64,000 bases of DNA from positions 28,424-92,423 of the forward strand of contig JAEXYA010000046.1 of assembly GCA_023451825.1 (NCBI GenBank), written 5' to 3'. Within the stretch, counting starts at the first letter, position 1, and each line of letters opens with the position of its first letter. A model generated the notes under the pieces. It ran no database searches. It saw only the letters and a program-made list of their open reading frames with translations, and was not told where the DNA came from. This document shows, one piece after another, positions 30,764 to 39,647 of the stretch. A program made the translations under genes and the position numbers. The DNA comes from Pseudomonadota bacterium. Its GTDB lineage: Bacteria; Pseudomonadota; Alphaproteobacteria; Rhizobiales; Xanthobacteraceae.

Positions 30764-32020
30764 TCAGACGCGCCCGGCGATCAGATCCTTCGCCAGCGCC
30801 ATATAGGCCGGCAGGGTCACCGGATCATTGGCGGCATTGCCGGCGACCGAATGCGAGGCATAGCGTGCGATCACCAGTTCGGCTTTGGGATCGATATAGA
30901 TGCCCTGCCCGTAGACGCCGCGCGCCATATAGGCGCCGTGTTCGTTATGCGTCACCCACCATTGATTGCGATAGGAGCCGCCCGGCAGCGTAGTGTAGCC
31001 GGCCGGCTTGAATTTGGCGGGATCGGCGCCGCGTTCGATGTCCTCCACCACAGCGGCCGGCACGATCTGACGGCCGTTGAAGCGGCCGTGATTGCGCATG
31101 GTCTCGCCGAAGCGCGCGAGATCGCGCACCGTCGTGGACAGCCCACCGCCACCGCTTTCGGTGCCAATGCGATCGACGTGATAATGCGCGTCTTCCTCCG
31201 CGCCCATCGGCGCCCAGATGCGCTCGGATAAAAGATCGGACAGCGTCTGCCCGCTGGCGCGGCGGACGATGAAAGCCAGCACGTCGGTATTCACGGTCTT
31301 GTAGGCGAACGCCTGGCCGTGCTCGCCTTGCTTCTCCTGCCGGCACAGCAGCGCGAAGATATCGGTGGCGCCCTGATAGTCCGGCGGGATCGGCGCCATG
31401 CCATTGGCGCGGCGCAGGCTCCAGACGTCGGAATTCCGGTCGGCATAGACCTCGGTGTATTTCAGGCCCGTGGTCATATCCATGACCTCGTGCACGCGGG
31501 CATCGCCGAACGCGGTGGATTTGAATTCGGGCACATAGTCGGTGACCGGCGCCTGCGGATCGATCTTGCCCTCGGCGATCAACATGCCGGCCAGCGTGCC
31601 GGTGAAGGACTTCGTCACCGACATCGCAATATGCGGCATGTGCGGTTTCAGCGCGCCGGCATAGCGCTCATGGATCAGTCTGCCCTTGTGCAGGACAACG
31701 ATGCCGTCGGCAAATGTCTCGTCGAACATCTTCGCAAAGGTCATCGGACGGCCATCCATGGTCGTCGATTGCGATCCGCCGATGTCGCGCGTCTCGCGCG
31801 GCAGCACCGAGGCGCCGCCATCGCCGCGCCAGACGGCAACCGTCGGCACGAGCGAGCGGACATTGCTCCAGGCCCAGCGCAGTTCGGGAAAATTACGGAA
31901 GGAGTCGTCGTGGAAGCGGATCGTCTTGTCCGGCGCCGGCGGAAAGCCCTTCATCCAGCCGAGGGTTTCGGGATCACTCTCGGCGGCGGTGGGAACGGAC
32001 TGGGCTGGCGCGTCGGACAT
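30764..32020 (-). CDS. Serine hydrolase, beta-lactamase / NylB-like
   Basis: 418 residues of the class C beta-lactamase / esterase fold. The nucleophile motif is MSVTKSFTG (SxxK), the second motif is Tyr in FAYKTVNTDV, and the fold continues through SGGGGLSTTVRDLARFGE and the C-terminal GVYGQGIYIDPK. The shape resembles 6-aminohexanoate-dimer hydrolases (NylB) and related esterases. No signal peptide is evident, so it is probably cytoplasmic. The ATG at 32020 (MSDAPAQS) is preferred to an upstream in-frame start at 32173, which would cross into the divergent AraC promoter. Confidence 0.88.
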   Translation of the reverse strand: MSDAPAQSVPTAAESDPETLGWMKGFPPAPDKTIRFHDDSFRNFPELRWAWSNVRSLVPTVAVWRGDGGASVLPRETRDIGGSQSTTMDGRPMTFAKMFDETFADGIVVLHKGRLIHERYAGALKPHMPHIAMSVTKSFTGTLAGMLIAEGKIDPQAPVTDYVPEFKSTAFGDARVHEVMDMTTGLKYTEVYADRNSDVWSLRRANGMAPIPPDYQGATDIFALLCRQEKQGEHGQAFAYKTVNTDVLAFIVRRASGQTLSDLLSERIWAPMGAEEDAHYHVDRIGTESGGGGLSTTVRDLARFGETMRNHGRFNGRQIVPAAVVEDIERGADPAKFKPAGYTTLPGGSYRNQWWVTHNEHGAYMARGVYGQGIYIDPKAELVIARYASHSVAGNAANDPVTLPAYMALAKDLIAGRV

Positions 32021-32214
32021 ATGGCTTGCTCCGGATGGATCGATCCCCTGTCGTATCAGGAGAACCTCGCGCGAACACCCTACGCAAGAGCCGGGCAGCA
32101 TTGCCGCGCCGTCGGATAACTCATTTAGAACGACTCTGGCGGGACGTCGTGCCGCGGCGCGCATTGCAGCCACGATCTTGCGACATCGATACCGCTAGCT
32201 ATACTCAACCAGAG

Positions 32215-33102
32215 ATGACAATGTCGCTACCGGTGCACGGTGATCGCAAGTATCAAACCAGCGAACGGCTGACCGAGGCAGCCGACTGGACGAATCTGCG
32301 CGTCGAACACCGGCGGTTGCAGGCCGGTGCGCAGACCGCCGTGGAGCTTGCATGCACGGAGATCGTGCTGATGCTGTCCGGGCGCGCCGGTGTCCGCCGG
32401 ATCGGCGACGGCGAGATGCAGGAGATGCCGGCGCTTCCCGGCATGAGCTGGATCTGCCCCGTCGGCACGCATGAGACCCAGATCGAAATCAGCGCGGAGA
32501 TGGAATGCCTGCATCTCTATCTGCCGCCCACGCTCATCGCACATAGCGCGCTTGCCGATTACGATCTCGATCCGTCCCGGGTCGAGCTCGCTTATGCCGG
32601 CGGCTTCGCCGACCCGATGATGCTGCAGATCGGCGCGGCCTTTCGCGGGCTGCTCGGCCGCGGCCCTCAGCCGACCGATCGGCTGTTCGTCGACGGCATG
32701 CAGGCGGCGCTCGCGGCTCACCTGCTCGGCAACTACACCGTCGATCGCTGGCAGCCGCCGAACCGCACCCCGTCGCTCGATCCGAAGCGATTGAAACGCG
32801 TCATCGGTTTCATCGAAGCGCGGCTTAGCAACGACATCGCGCTCGACGACCTCGCCGCCGAAGCCTGTCTCAGCCCGTTCCACTTCTCGCGCCTGTTTCG
32901 CGAAGCCACCGGCCTGTCGCCGCATCGCTATGTCACCGATCGCCGTGTCCAGGCCGCGAAGGACAAGCTGGCGCTCAACCACAGTTCGCTTGTCGAGATC
33001 GCGCTCGACACCGGATTCGGAACGCAGGCCAATTTCATCCGCGTCTTCCGCAAGGCGACGGGGCTGACTCCCGGCCAGTACCGGGCGCTCAGCTCCGGCT
33101 AG
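32215..33102 (+). CDS. AraC family transcriptional regulator
   Basis: 295 residues. The C-terminal AraC double helix-turn-helix is clear: IALDDLAAEACLSPFHFSRL, FREATGLSPHRYVTDRRVQA and VEIALDTGFGTQANFIRVF, ending in TPGQYR. The N-terminal 170 residues form a cupin-like sensor. The start is ATG 32215 or 32221; an open frame continues upstream to 31714 but runs antisense to the NylB-like gene. It is followed after about 150 bp by the HbpS/GlcG, SDR and NTF2 genes, which it may control. Confidence 0.88.
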   Translation: MTMSLPVHGDRKYQTSERLTEAADWTNLRVEHRRLQAGAQTAVELACTEIVLMLSGRAGVRRIGDGEMQEMPALPGMSWICPVGTHETQIEISAEMECLHLYLPPTLIAHSALADYDLDPSRVELAYAGGFADPMMLQIGAAFRGLLGRGPQPTDRLFVDGMQAALAAHLLGNYTVDRWQPPNRTPSLDPKRLKRVIGFIEARLSNDIALDDLAAEACLSPFHFSRLFREATGLSPHRYVTDRRVQAAKDKLALNHSSLVEIALDTGFGTQANFIRVFRKATGLTPGQYRALSSG

Positions 33103-33251
33103 CGCCGGTCGGGCGCAAAATCTGCACCCCAGCAAGATCTGCTCATCACTAAGCAGGATGCGGAAATACCGCGCCGACGCCCTCTCGTAGAACAGCCCCA
33201 TCAGAGGCCGGGATCGCTGATCCCGCAAATGTTCAACGAGAGGAGCACGAT

Positions 33252-33653
33252 ATGATCAACCTCGATCAGGCCCACAGGATCATCGCCGCCGGCGAAGCCC
33301 GCGCCGCCGCGCTTGGCGCCGCCGTCAACATCGCCGTGCTCGATGCCGGCACCCACCTCAGGGCCTTCGCGCGGATGGATGGCGCGGTGCTCGGTTCGAT
33401 CGACCTGGCCATCGGCAAGGCGCGCACCGCCGTCCTGTTCGCGGCCCGCAGCGACGCGGTCTGGGACTACTGCAAGCCCGGCGCGCCGGCTCCCGGCCTC
33501 GAACGCAGCAATGGCGGCCTGACCACATTTCCCGGCGGCATCCCGCTGATCGCCGCCGACGGCACGATGATCGGTGCGGTCGGCGTCTCCGGCGGCGCCG
33601 TACCCCAGGATCTCGCCATCGCCGAGGCCGCTGCCGCGGCCATCGCCGACTGA
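33252..33653 (+). CDS. HbpS/GlcG family haem-binding-like protein
   Basis: 133 residues with the GlcG/HbpS fold: LDQAHRIIAAGEARAAALGA, VNIAVLDAGTHLRAFARMD, IGKARTAVLFAARSDAVWDY and GGIPLIAADGTMIGAVGVSG. Members bind haem or act as accessory proteins near oxidoreductases. No signal peptide is present, so it is cytoplasmic here. AGAGGAGCACG precedes the ATG. It leads a three-gene same-strand group with an SDR and an NTF2-like protein. Confidence 0.85.
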   Translation: MINLDQAHRIIAAGEARAAALGAAVNIAVLDAGTHLRAFARMDGAVLGSIDLAIGKARTAVLFAARSDAVWDYCKPGAPAPGLERSNGGLTTFPGGIPLIAADGTMIGAVGVSGGAVPQDLAIAEAAAAAIAD

Positions 33654-33719
33654 CCCCGACCACCACCAGCCGTTTGCATTCTCAACCAACCTCAACCCAC
33701 GACACGAAAGGAATACATC

Positions 33720-34526
33720 ATGACCAAGACGATCCTCATCACCGGCGCAGGCTCAGGTCTCGGCAAGGGCGCAGCCATCGGCATGGCCAAGAACGGCCAC
33801 ACCGTCATCGCCACCGTGCAGGTGTCCTCACAAGTCACGCCGCTGCGCGAGGAAATCGAAGCGCTCGGTCTGTCCGACCGCGTCACCGTGCAGCGCCTCG
33901 ACCTCACCGATCACTATGACATCAAGCAGGCCCTGACCTGGGACATCGACGTCCTCTGGAATAATGCCGGCATGGGCGAAGCCGGGCCGGTCTGGGAAAT
34001 TCCGGTCGAGCTGATGCGGAAAAATTTCGAGATCAATGTCTTCCTGCCGATGATCCTGACCCAGGGCGTGGTGCAGAAATGGGTGCGCGCGGGCAAGCAG
34101 GGCAAGGTGGTCTTCACCTCCTCGATGGGTGGCCTGTTCACGCCCGCCAATTGGGGCACCTATGTCGCGACCAAGCACGCGCTGGAATCCATGGCCGAGG
34201 CGCTGCAGCAGGAGCTGAGCCAGTTCGGCATCAAGGTCCAGACCATCAATCCCGGCGCCTATTACACCGGCTACAACGAGACCATGGCTGACAACCCGTT
34301 CCGCTGGCTCGACGACACCGTCAACATCACCAAGCGCGCCGACCTGCGCCAGGGGTTTAATGACTTCTTCGCCTCGCCCGGCGGCAAGATGGATCCGACG
34401 GAAATGATCGATCGCATGATCGAGATCGTTCCGGCCGACACCGGCAAATTCCGCAACGTCGTGCCCAAGATGACCGAGGACATGCTGAAGCAGCATCAAC
34501 TCGCCGCCTGGGACAACCAGATCTGA
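33720..34526 (+). CDS. SDR family oxidoreductase
   Basis: 268-residue short-chain dehydrogenase. Cofactor motif ILITGAGSGLGKGAA (TGxxxGxG), NNAG in VLWNNAGMGEAG, catalytic Ser in VVFTSSMGG and the Tyr-x-x-x-Lys pair in TYVATKHALESM. The sequence after TGAGSGLG lacks an Asp/Arg that would settle NAD against NADP. The substrate is not evident. AAAGGAATACATC precedes the ATG. It sits 66 bp after the HbpS/GlcG gene and 62 bp before the NTF2-like gene. Confidence 0.93.
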   Translation: MTKTILITGAGSGLGKGAAIGMAKNGHTVIATVQVSSQVTPLREEIEALGLSDRVTVQRLDLTDHYDIKQALTWDIDVLWNNAGMGEAGPVWEIPVELMRKNFEINVFLPMILTQGVVQKWVRAGKQGKVVFTSSMGGLFTPANWGTYVATKHALESMAEALQQELSQFGIKVQTINPGAYYTGYNETMADNPFRWLDDTVNITKRADLRQGFNDFFASPGGKMDPTEMIDRMIEIVPADTGKFRNVVPKMTEDMLKQHQLAAWDNQI

Positions 34527-34588
34527 CTCATTCTTTCCCGCGGCACCGCCTCGTCGGTGCCGCTCCACCTTTGAAAAGGATCGAAACC

Positions 34589-35107
34589 ATGTCTGTCACC
34601 GTGAAGCGCAGTCACGCCGTGGTCCGCGCCGCCCTTGGCGTCATTGCTGCCAGCGCTGCCCTGCTCACACTTCAATCCAGGCCGGAAGCCGAGACCATCA
34701 GCGCCCAGGACCGCAACAAGTCGATCGTCAATCGCAGCTTCGACGCGTGGCGTGCCGGCACTGGCGGTCCGTTCGAACTGCTCGCCGACGACGCGCGCTG
34801 GACGATCGAGGGCAACTCGCTGGCGTCGAAGACCTATCCCAACAAGGAAGCCTTCATGGCCGAGGTGATCCGGCCCTTCAATGCCCGGATGAAGGCGCCG
34901 CTCAGGCCGACGATCCGCAGCGTCTACGCCGACGGCGACACCATCGTCGTGCTGTTCGACGCCCGCGCAACCGCGCGCGACGACCAGCCCTATACCAACA
35001 CCTATGCGTGGTTTCTCGACATGCGCGACGGCCGCATCGTCAAGGCCTCCGCCTTCTTCGACGCCATCGAGTTCAACAAACTCTGGACCCGCGTCTTGCC
35101 GAACTGA
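34589..35107 (+). CDS. Secreted NTF2-like (SnoaL-type) protein
   Basis: 172 residues. A signal or anchor segment (HAVVRAALGVIAASAALLTL) is followed by an NTF2-like alpha+beta barrel: RSFDAWRAGTGGPFELLADD, ARWTIEG, FNARMKAPLRPTIRSVYADG and TYAWFLDMRDGRIVKASAFF. This fold appears in ketosteroid-isomerase-like and SnoaL-type proteins with varied roles. The ATG at 34589 has AAAGGATCGAAACC upstream. It is the third gene after the AraC regulator. Confidence 0.85.
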   Translation: MSVTVKRSHAVVRAALGVIAASAALLTLQSRPEAETISAQDRNKSIVNRSFDAWRAGTGGPFELLADDARWTIEGNSLASKTYPNKEAFMAEVIRPFNARMKAPLRPTIRSVYADGDTIVVLFDARATARDDQPYTNTYAWFLDMRDGRIVKASAFFDAIEFNKLWTRVLPN

Positions 35108-35210
35108 AAGCGGCCGCGCGCATCGCAGAATCCCATAACATGACCGGCCCAGCTGCTACCTCAGCAGGGTCGGCATGTTCTCTGTCAGAACAATGCGGGG
35201 CGCGGCGCGC

Positions 35211-36320
35211 TCAAGCAGGCACGGGCGCCTTGTCCTCGATCAGCTTCTCGCGCTTCAGCGCCGCCCAGAATTCCGCAGGCACCTTGGCGCGGATCGAGGC
35301 GGCGTTCTGGGCCACCTGCGTCGCCGAGCGTGCGCCGGGGATGATAGCCGAGACGGTCGGATTGGCCACGGCGAAATGCAGCGCAGCGGTGCGCAGATTG
35401 GTGCCATGTTCCTGCGCCAGCGCGGCGATGCGGGCACGCTTCTGGCGCATCTCCGGCGGGATGGCCGCATAGTTGAAGCGCTCGCCGCCGGCGAGGAAGC
35501 CGTCATTGAGCGGCGCGCCGACCACGATCGACGCATTGCGCTTCGCCGCCACCGGCATCAGCTGGTTCAGCGCATCGGCATGTTTGACCAGCGAATATTG
35601 CGTGGCCGACAGGATGATGTCGGGATCGGCGACCTCGAAGGCCTTGAGCGCAGGCGGCAGCGTGTTAACGCCGAGGCCCCAGGCCTTGATCACGCCGGCA
35701 TCGCGCATTTTTGTGAGTTCGACAAAGGCACCGGTCTTCGCCTTCTCGAAATGCTCGGTCCACTTCTCACCCATATCCTTGTTGTCGGGCGACAAGTCAT
35801 GCACGAACACGATGTCGAGCCGATCCATGCCCAAGCGCTGCAGGCTCTGCTCCACCGAGCGTTTTACGCCATCGGCGCTGTAGTCGTATTCGTGCCGCAT
35901 CGGCGGCGTCATCGCCCAGTTGCCGACCTTGGTGCCGCCAACTTTCGCATCAGGCACCAGCACGCGGCCGATCTTGGTGGAGATGATGAATTCGTCGCGC
36001 GGCTTGCCGTCGAAGAAGGTGCCGAAGCGGCGCTCCGACAGGCCGAGGCCATACCATGGCGAGGTGTCGAAATAGCGCACGCCTTCGTCCCATGCGGCCT
36101 GCATGACGCCGGCCGCCTGATCGGCCGGCGTCGGCACATGGTTGCTGCCGACCTGCGTGCCGCCGATGCCGAAGCGGCCGGACGGGCGATAGCGGCTCGA
36201 TTTGTCATTGACCGGCAAAGGCGCCGCCGGCGTGCCCGGCGCGGCCATGGCTCCGCGCGCGCCGACGGCAAGCATGGCGGCACCGCTTGCGGCAGTGAGG
36301 AACATTCGACGGTCGGTCAT
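35211..36320 (-). CDS. Aldo/keto reductase with Tat-like signal
   Basis: 369 residues. The N-terminus MTDRRMFLTAASGAAMLAVG has a twin-arginine-like motif and hydrophobic segment ending near GAMA. The AKR barrel keeps the catalytic tetrad: FDTSPWYGLGLSE (Asp, Tyr), STKIGR (Lys) and DIVFVHDLSP (His). The C-terminal half has the NADP-site pattern SAIIPGARSATQV. AKR enzymes normally act in the cytoplasm with NADPH, so export is puzzling. It resembles D-threo-aldose/pyridoxal-type dehydrogenases. Convergent with the NTF2-like gene. Confidence 0.88.
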   Translation of the reverse strand: MTDRRMFLTAASGAAMLAVGARGAMAAPGTPAAPLPVNDKSSRYRPSGRFGIGGTQVGSNHVPTPADQAAGVMQAAWDEGVRYFDTSPWYGLGLSERRFGTFFDGKPRDEFIISTKIGRVLVPDAKVGGTKVGNWAMTPPMRHEYDYSADGVKRSVEQSLQRLGMDRLDIVFVHDLSPDNKDMGEKWTEHFEKAKTGAFVELTKMRDAGVIKAWGLGVNTLPPALKAFEVADPDIILSATQYSLVKHADALNQLMPVAAKRNASIVVGAPLNDGFLAGGERFNYAAIPPEMRQKRARIAALAQEHGTNLRTAALHFAVANPTVSAIIPGARSATQVAQNAASIRAKVPAEFWAALKREKLIEDKAPVPA

Positions 36321-36418
36321 GAGAGGCCCTTCATTTCATTCAGCGGAATGCCGAGTGAATGCGGGCGGACGCTGCTGCGTTCCGACTCCGCGTCGTGACG
36401 AATGGACGCGCGCCTGGA

Positions 36419-37111
36419 TCAGGCCCTCATGACTTTTTGCAACACGAACGTGTTGCATGTCGTGAATCCCATGTGCCGATAGAGCGCAATCGCGGACCGA
36501 TTGGCCGCGCCGACATGCAGCCACGAGCCGAAGCCGTGGCGACGATGCTGCCGGACGAGTTGCCAGATCAGCGCCGACGCATAGCCAATTCCGCGATGAC
36601 GCGGATGCGTACAGCCGGCGCTGATCTCCACGTGGCGGTCGATCATCAGGCGTTCGCCCGCCATGGCGATCAACTGCTGTTCCGAGCGGATTCCGTAGAA
36701 TGTGCCGCGTTCGTGCGAACGCCTGCGAAAGTAATCAGGCAGCGTGTGTCCGGCAAGCGCGAGCATGTCTTCGCCGCGCGTCGCATCGAGGATGGAAAGA
36801 TCGCAAGGCGATCCACCATGTGGTTGAACCCCCATGGGTAGCACCATCTGGATAACCGATATCGTATCGATCACACGAAGATCGCACTTGCTCGGGACGC
36901 TGTCCGCCACGACTGACACCGTTTCGCCCGGGGCCAGAAGCTGAGCGAGCTGCCGGAATGCGCTGCGGGTCGGCACTTCCACTGCGGCAAAGGGCGCGAC
37001 ATCTGACGGATAGCGGCAAGCCTCGCCAATGGAAAGCGCGAAGCGACGATGATGAGACTGCAAGGTATGCCAGATGGGATTGGCAAACAGCTCCAATTTT
37101 AGATTCGCCAT
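36419..37111 (-). CDS. GNAT family N-acetyltransferase
   Basis: 230 residues. The C-terminal half is a GNAT domain: RLMIDRHVEISAGCTHPRHR followed by GIGYASALIWQLVRQ (the acetyl-CoA pyrophosphate loop R-x-x-G-x-G/A) and ANRSAIALYRHMGFTTCNTF. The N-terminal half is a less conserved extension, perhaps a second, degenerate acyltransferase lobe. The acceptor is unknown. A terminator hairpin lies between its start and the upstream tautomerase gene, so it has its own promoter. Confidence 0.87.
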   Translation of the reverse strand: MANLKLELFANPIWHTLQSHHRRFALSIGEACRYPSDVAPFAAVEVPTRSAFRQLAQLLAPGETVSVVADSVPSKCDLRVIDTISVIQMVLPMGVQPHGGSPCDLSILDATRGEDMLALAGHTLPDYFRRRSHERGTFYGIRSEQQLIAMAGERLMIDRHVEISAGCTHPRHRGIGYASALIWQLVRQHRRHGFGSWLHVGAANRSAIALYRHMGFTTCNTFVLQKVMRA

Positions 37112-37140
37112 TATTATGACCCGGTGAACGATAGGAAAGA

Positions 37141-37172
37141 CGGTTCAGGCGTCCTCACGGACGCCTGAACCG
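37141..37172 (-). terminator. Intrinsic terminator of the tautomerase gene
   Basis: A perfect 14-bp stem (CGGTTCAGGCGTCC / GGACGCCTGAACCG) with a TCAC loop lies 18 bases after the tautomerase stop, followed on the minus strand by TCTTTCC. Confidence 0.75.
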
Positions 37173-37190
37173 CGATGTCATGCGCTGAGG

Positions 37191-37412
37191 TCACGCGATC
37201 TTGGCACGCGCGGCATTTGCCATGTCGCTGGTGATCGGCTGGCCGCCGATGCCCCATTCGCCACTGGCAACTTCATGCAAGCGAACCCAGGTGCTGCCGC
37301 GCATGGCTTCGCCTTCGATCTCAACCATGGCGTCCGTCACTTTCCGGATCATGGCTTCCTTCTCGCTCTTGTTGAAAACACCTTCGATGAACTGGATATC
37401 GATCATTGGCAT
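37191..37412 (-). CDS. 4-Oxalocrotonate tautomerase family protein
   Basis: 73 residues starting MPMIDIQFIEGVFNKSEKEA. Pro2 is the catalytic N-terminal proline exposed once Met is removed. The helix ending AMIRKVTDAMVEIEG and the VRLHEVASGEWGIGGQP segment are typical of this family. Members tautomerise or dehalogenate small acids; the substrate is unknown. The start must be this ATG for the proline to be N-terminal, and GGAAAGACC precedes it. Divergent from a LysR regulator that may control it. Confidence 0.87.
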   Translation of the reverse strand: MPMIDIQFIEGVFNKSEKEAMIRKVTDAMVEIEGEAMRGSTWVRLHEVASGEWGIGGQPITSDMANAARAKIA

Positions 37413-37784
37413 GGTCTTTCCTTTCATGCTTTCGTGGATGTGGAATGGACTTACGCACGTCCTCCTGGTCACTCTGACCGTCGATAGATCGGAGTGGGTC
37501 GTCCCACCTGACTTCTGTAGTTGCGGTCGTCATCGCCATAGAGCGCTGTCAGGTCGCGCTCTTCGACAAAGATGCCCACGCGTGTAGGCCGTGGTCATCG
37601 CAGCGAAGAGGAGATGTCCGACCGTGTGCAGTTTTGTCCGATCGCGCATCGTCAGCGATCCTGCATTTGTCGGGCATCCGGTCTCTCCAATCGCGTTGAT
37701 GCGCTGAGAGATAGCGGTTGCTTTGCGATCGATAATTCCGCCGACGGTGCTATGTTATTCCCCTACGGGTGTGAGGTGGGGCCG
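37413..37784. other. Divergent promoter region of tautomerase and LysR genes
   Basis: About 370 bp. Open frames continue through it in both directions but lack ribosome-binding sites. I cannot single out a LysR box with confidence; the ATAGCGGTTGCTTTGCGATC segment near 37715-37735 has only loose dyad symmetry. Confidence 0.45.
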
Positions 37785-38696
37785 ATGCTGGATCGTTTGA
37801 GGGGAATGGAGGTGTTTGCTGCGGTGGCTGCCCTTGGCGGCCTGTCCGCCGCGGCGCGCAAGCTCGACATGTCACAGACGATGGTCACCAAACACATCGC
37901 CGCGCTGGAAAGCCGGCTCGGCGTGAAGCTGTTCTATCGGACGACAAGACGACTGAGCCTCACCGAAGCTGGGCAAAACTATCTGGAAGCCGTTGAGCCA
38001 ATCCTGATCGATGTGGTCGATGCGGATGCCAAGGCAGCAGCCGGCGCCATCGATGTCCGCGGCACCTTGCGTCTCAACGCACCGATCTCATTCGGCGTGC
38101 GCGAGATCGCGCCGTTGCTGCCGGAATTTGCGCGCGCCTATCCGGCGCTGACCGTCACTCTCGACCTGAGCGACCACTTTGTTGACCTCGTGGATGAAGG
38201 CTGGGATCTCGCCATCCGGATCGGTGACATTGACAATTCAAGCCTGACCGTCCGCCGGCTCGCCCCCTGCCCGAGCGTCGTATGCGCCGCACCGTCCTAT
38301 CTCGAAGAGCGCGGTATACCGAAGACCGTTGCCGACCTCGCAGGGCACAATTGCCTGAGCTTTACGCTGCTTCGCGGACGCAGTGGTCGCTGGATGTTCG
38401 GCGACGGGCCGAAGACAGGCATGGACGTGCGCGGCAACCTGCGCTCCAATAATGCGGAAGCCCTGATCATCGCTGCGGTCGGCGGCCAGGGCATCACCTG
38501 CCAGCCTGAATTTCTGGTCGCACGGGAAATCGCTGCGGGCCAGCTGACGCGGATCGAGCTCGATCAACCCGCAGCGCTGGTCGATGGAATTTTTGCGCTT
38601 TATCCAGCTGCTCGTCCCCCTGCGAAAGTGCGCGCGTTCATCGACTTCTTCGTCGCGCGTTTTCGGCGGCGGTCGTCTGACAATCGGCCACGCTGA
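37785..38696 (+). CDS. LysR family transcriptional regulator
   Basis: 303 residues. The N-terminal winged helix is MLDRLRGMEVFAAVAALGGL, SAAARKLDMSQTMVTKHIAA and LESRLGVKLFYRTTRRLSLT. The periplasmic-binding-like effector domain runs from residue 90 (GTLRLNAPISFGVREIAPLL). The ATG at 37785 follows GAGGTGGGG; an open frame to 37572 adds 71 residues with no LysR homology. Divergent from the tautomerase and upstream of a cupin gene, either of which could be its target. Confidence 0.93.
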   Translation: MLDRLRGMEVFAAVAALGGLSAAARKLDMSQTMVTKHIAALESRLGVKLFYRTTRRLSLTEAGQNYLEAVEPILIDVVDADAKAAAGAIDVRGTLRLNAPISFGVREIAPLLPEFARAYPALTVTLDLSDHFVDLVDEGWDLAIRIGDIDNSSLTVRRLAPCPSVVCAAPSYLEERGIPKTVADLAGHNCLSFTLLRGRSGRWMFGDGPKTGMDVRGNLRSNNAEALIIAAVGGQGITCQPEFLVAREIAAGQLTRIELDQPAALVDGIFALYPAARPPAKVRAFIDFFVARFRRRSSDNRPR

Positions 38697-38802
38697 ATCG
38701 CAAGATTCTGAAATACGCTCCATGCCGGCCCGCTAGCATCGATCTGACCGGGCAATCGATGCGTTTTCCCATCTCGGGAGGACCTGCGGGAGCGACAAAA
38801 TC

Positions 38803-39381
38803 ATGAGCGGACGTTTCAGGCGCATTGTCACGGGCCACGACGCCGAAGGGAATGCATGCCTGATCGGCGATGCGCCGCCCGAACATGTCGTGCAGGTGGG
38901 CGGCGATGGTGGGCCTACTTTTTTCGAAATATGGCAGACGCATGAAACCCCGGCACTGATCGATCGACGGCCCAGGGAGCCCCTTGAAAACGGCCTTCTC
39001 CTTGCTCCGCCGCGCGGCGGCACACGTATTCGCGTGATCGATTTTCCGCCGGAAGGCGACGCTATTCGAGGGCTGGATCAGGCCGGCGCTCAGGACAAGT
39101 TCGCAGCCATGGGTGGGGCGACTGCCTCGCACTTCAAACCAGGCGCGCGGCACCCGCTCATGCATCGCACACAGACGATCGATTACGGCATCGTGCTCGA
39201 GGGGGAGATCACGATGGTGCAGGATCGCGACGAGACGACGATCCGAGCCGGAGACATCGTGATCCAGCGCGGCACCAATCACGCCTGGGCGAACCGATCT
39301 GATCGCAATTGCCGCATGGCCTTTGTCCTGATCGACGGCCAATTCACCGACGGATTGTCGTCAGAACTACCGAACCTTTGA
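38803..39381 (+). CDS. Cupin domain protein
   Basis: 192 residues. The C-terminal half is a cupin: HPLMHRTQTIDYGIVLEGEITM (motif 1, with His/Tyr/Glu-type ligands) and GDIVIQRGTNHAWANRS (motif 2, with His). The N-terminal 90 residues are a partner strand region. Similar proteins are annotated as cupins of unknown substrate near regulators. The start ATG at 38803 follows GGGAGCGACAAAATC. It lies 106 bp after the LysR gene on the same strand. Confidence 0.87.
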   Translation: MSGRFRRIVTGHDAEGNACLIGDAPPEHVVQVGGDGGPTFFEIWQTHETPALIDRRPREPLENGLLLAPPRGGTRIRVIDFPPEGDAIRGLDQAGAQDKFAAMGGATASHFKPGARHPLMHRTQTIDYGIVLEGEITMVQDRDETTIRAGDIVIQRGTNHAWANRSDRNCRMAFVLIDGQFTDGLSSELPNL

Positions 39382-39419
39382 GCATTCATCCAACCGAGAC
39401 AGGCCAATCGGAGAGCGTC

Positions 39420-39629
39420 ATGAAAAATGCAACGCTGTCGCAGAAGAGAAACGGCTTCCGCATCCACGCGATCGCTTTCGTTCCCGGCGTCGCGGCGCTC
39501 GTCCTCATCAATCTGCTGGTCGGCCCACCATATTGGGCGCAGTGGCCGCTATTGGGATGGGCTGTCGGCCTGCTCTGCCACTGGTTTTTTGTCCTGGGTC
39601 CAGGTGCTCGCCGAACACCCGTCACATAA
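39420..39629 (+). CDS. Small two-helix membrane protein (2TM domain)
   Basis: 69 residues with two hydrophobic segments, FRIHAIAFVPGVAALVLINL and WPLLGWAVGLLCHWFFVLG, the layout of the 2TM-domain family in which a helical hairpin is followed by a short tail. The function is unknown. GGAGAGCGTC directly precedes the ATG at 39420. It follows the cupin gene by 38 bp and is convergent with an AraC gene. Confidence 0.78.
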   Translation: MKNATLSQKRNGFRIHAIAFVPGVAALVLINLLVGPPYWAQWPLLGWAVGLLCHWFFVLGPGARRTPVT

Positions 39630-39647
39630 GCCTTGCCCGGGCAAAGC

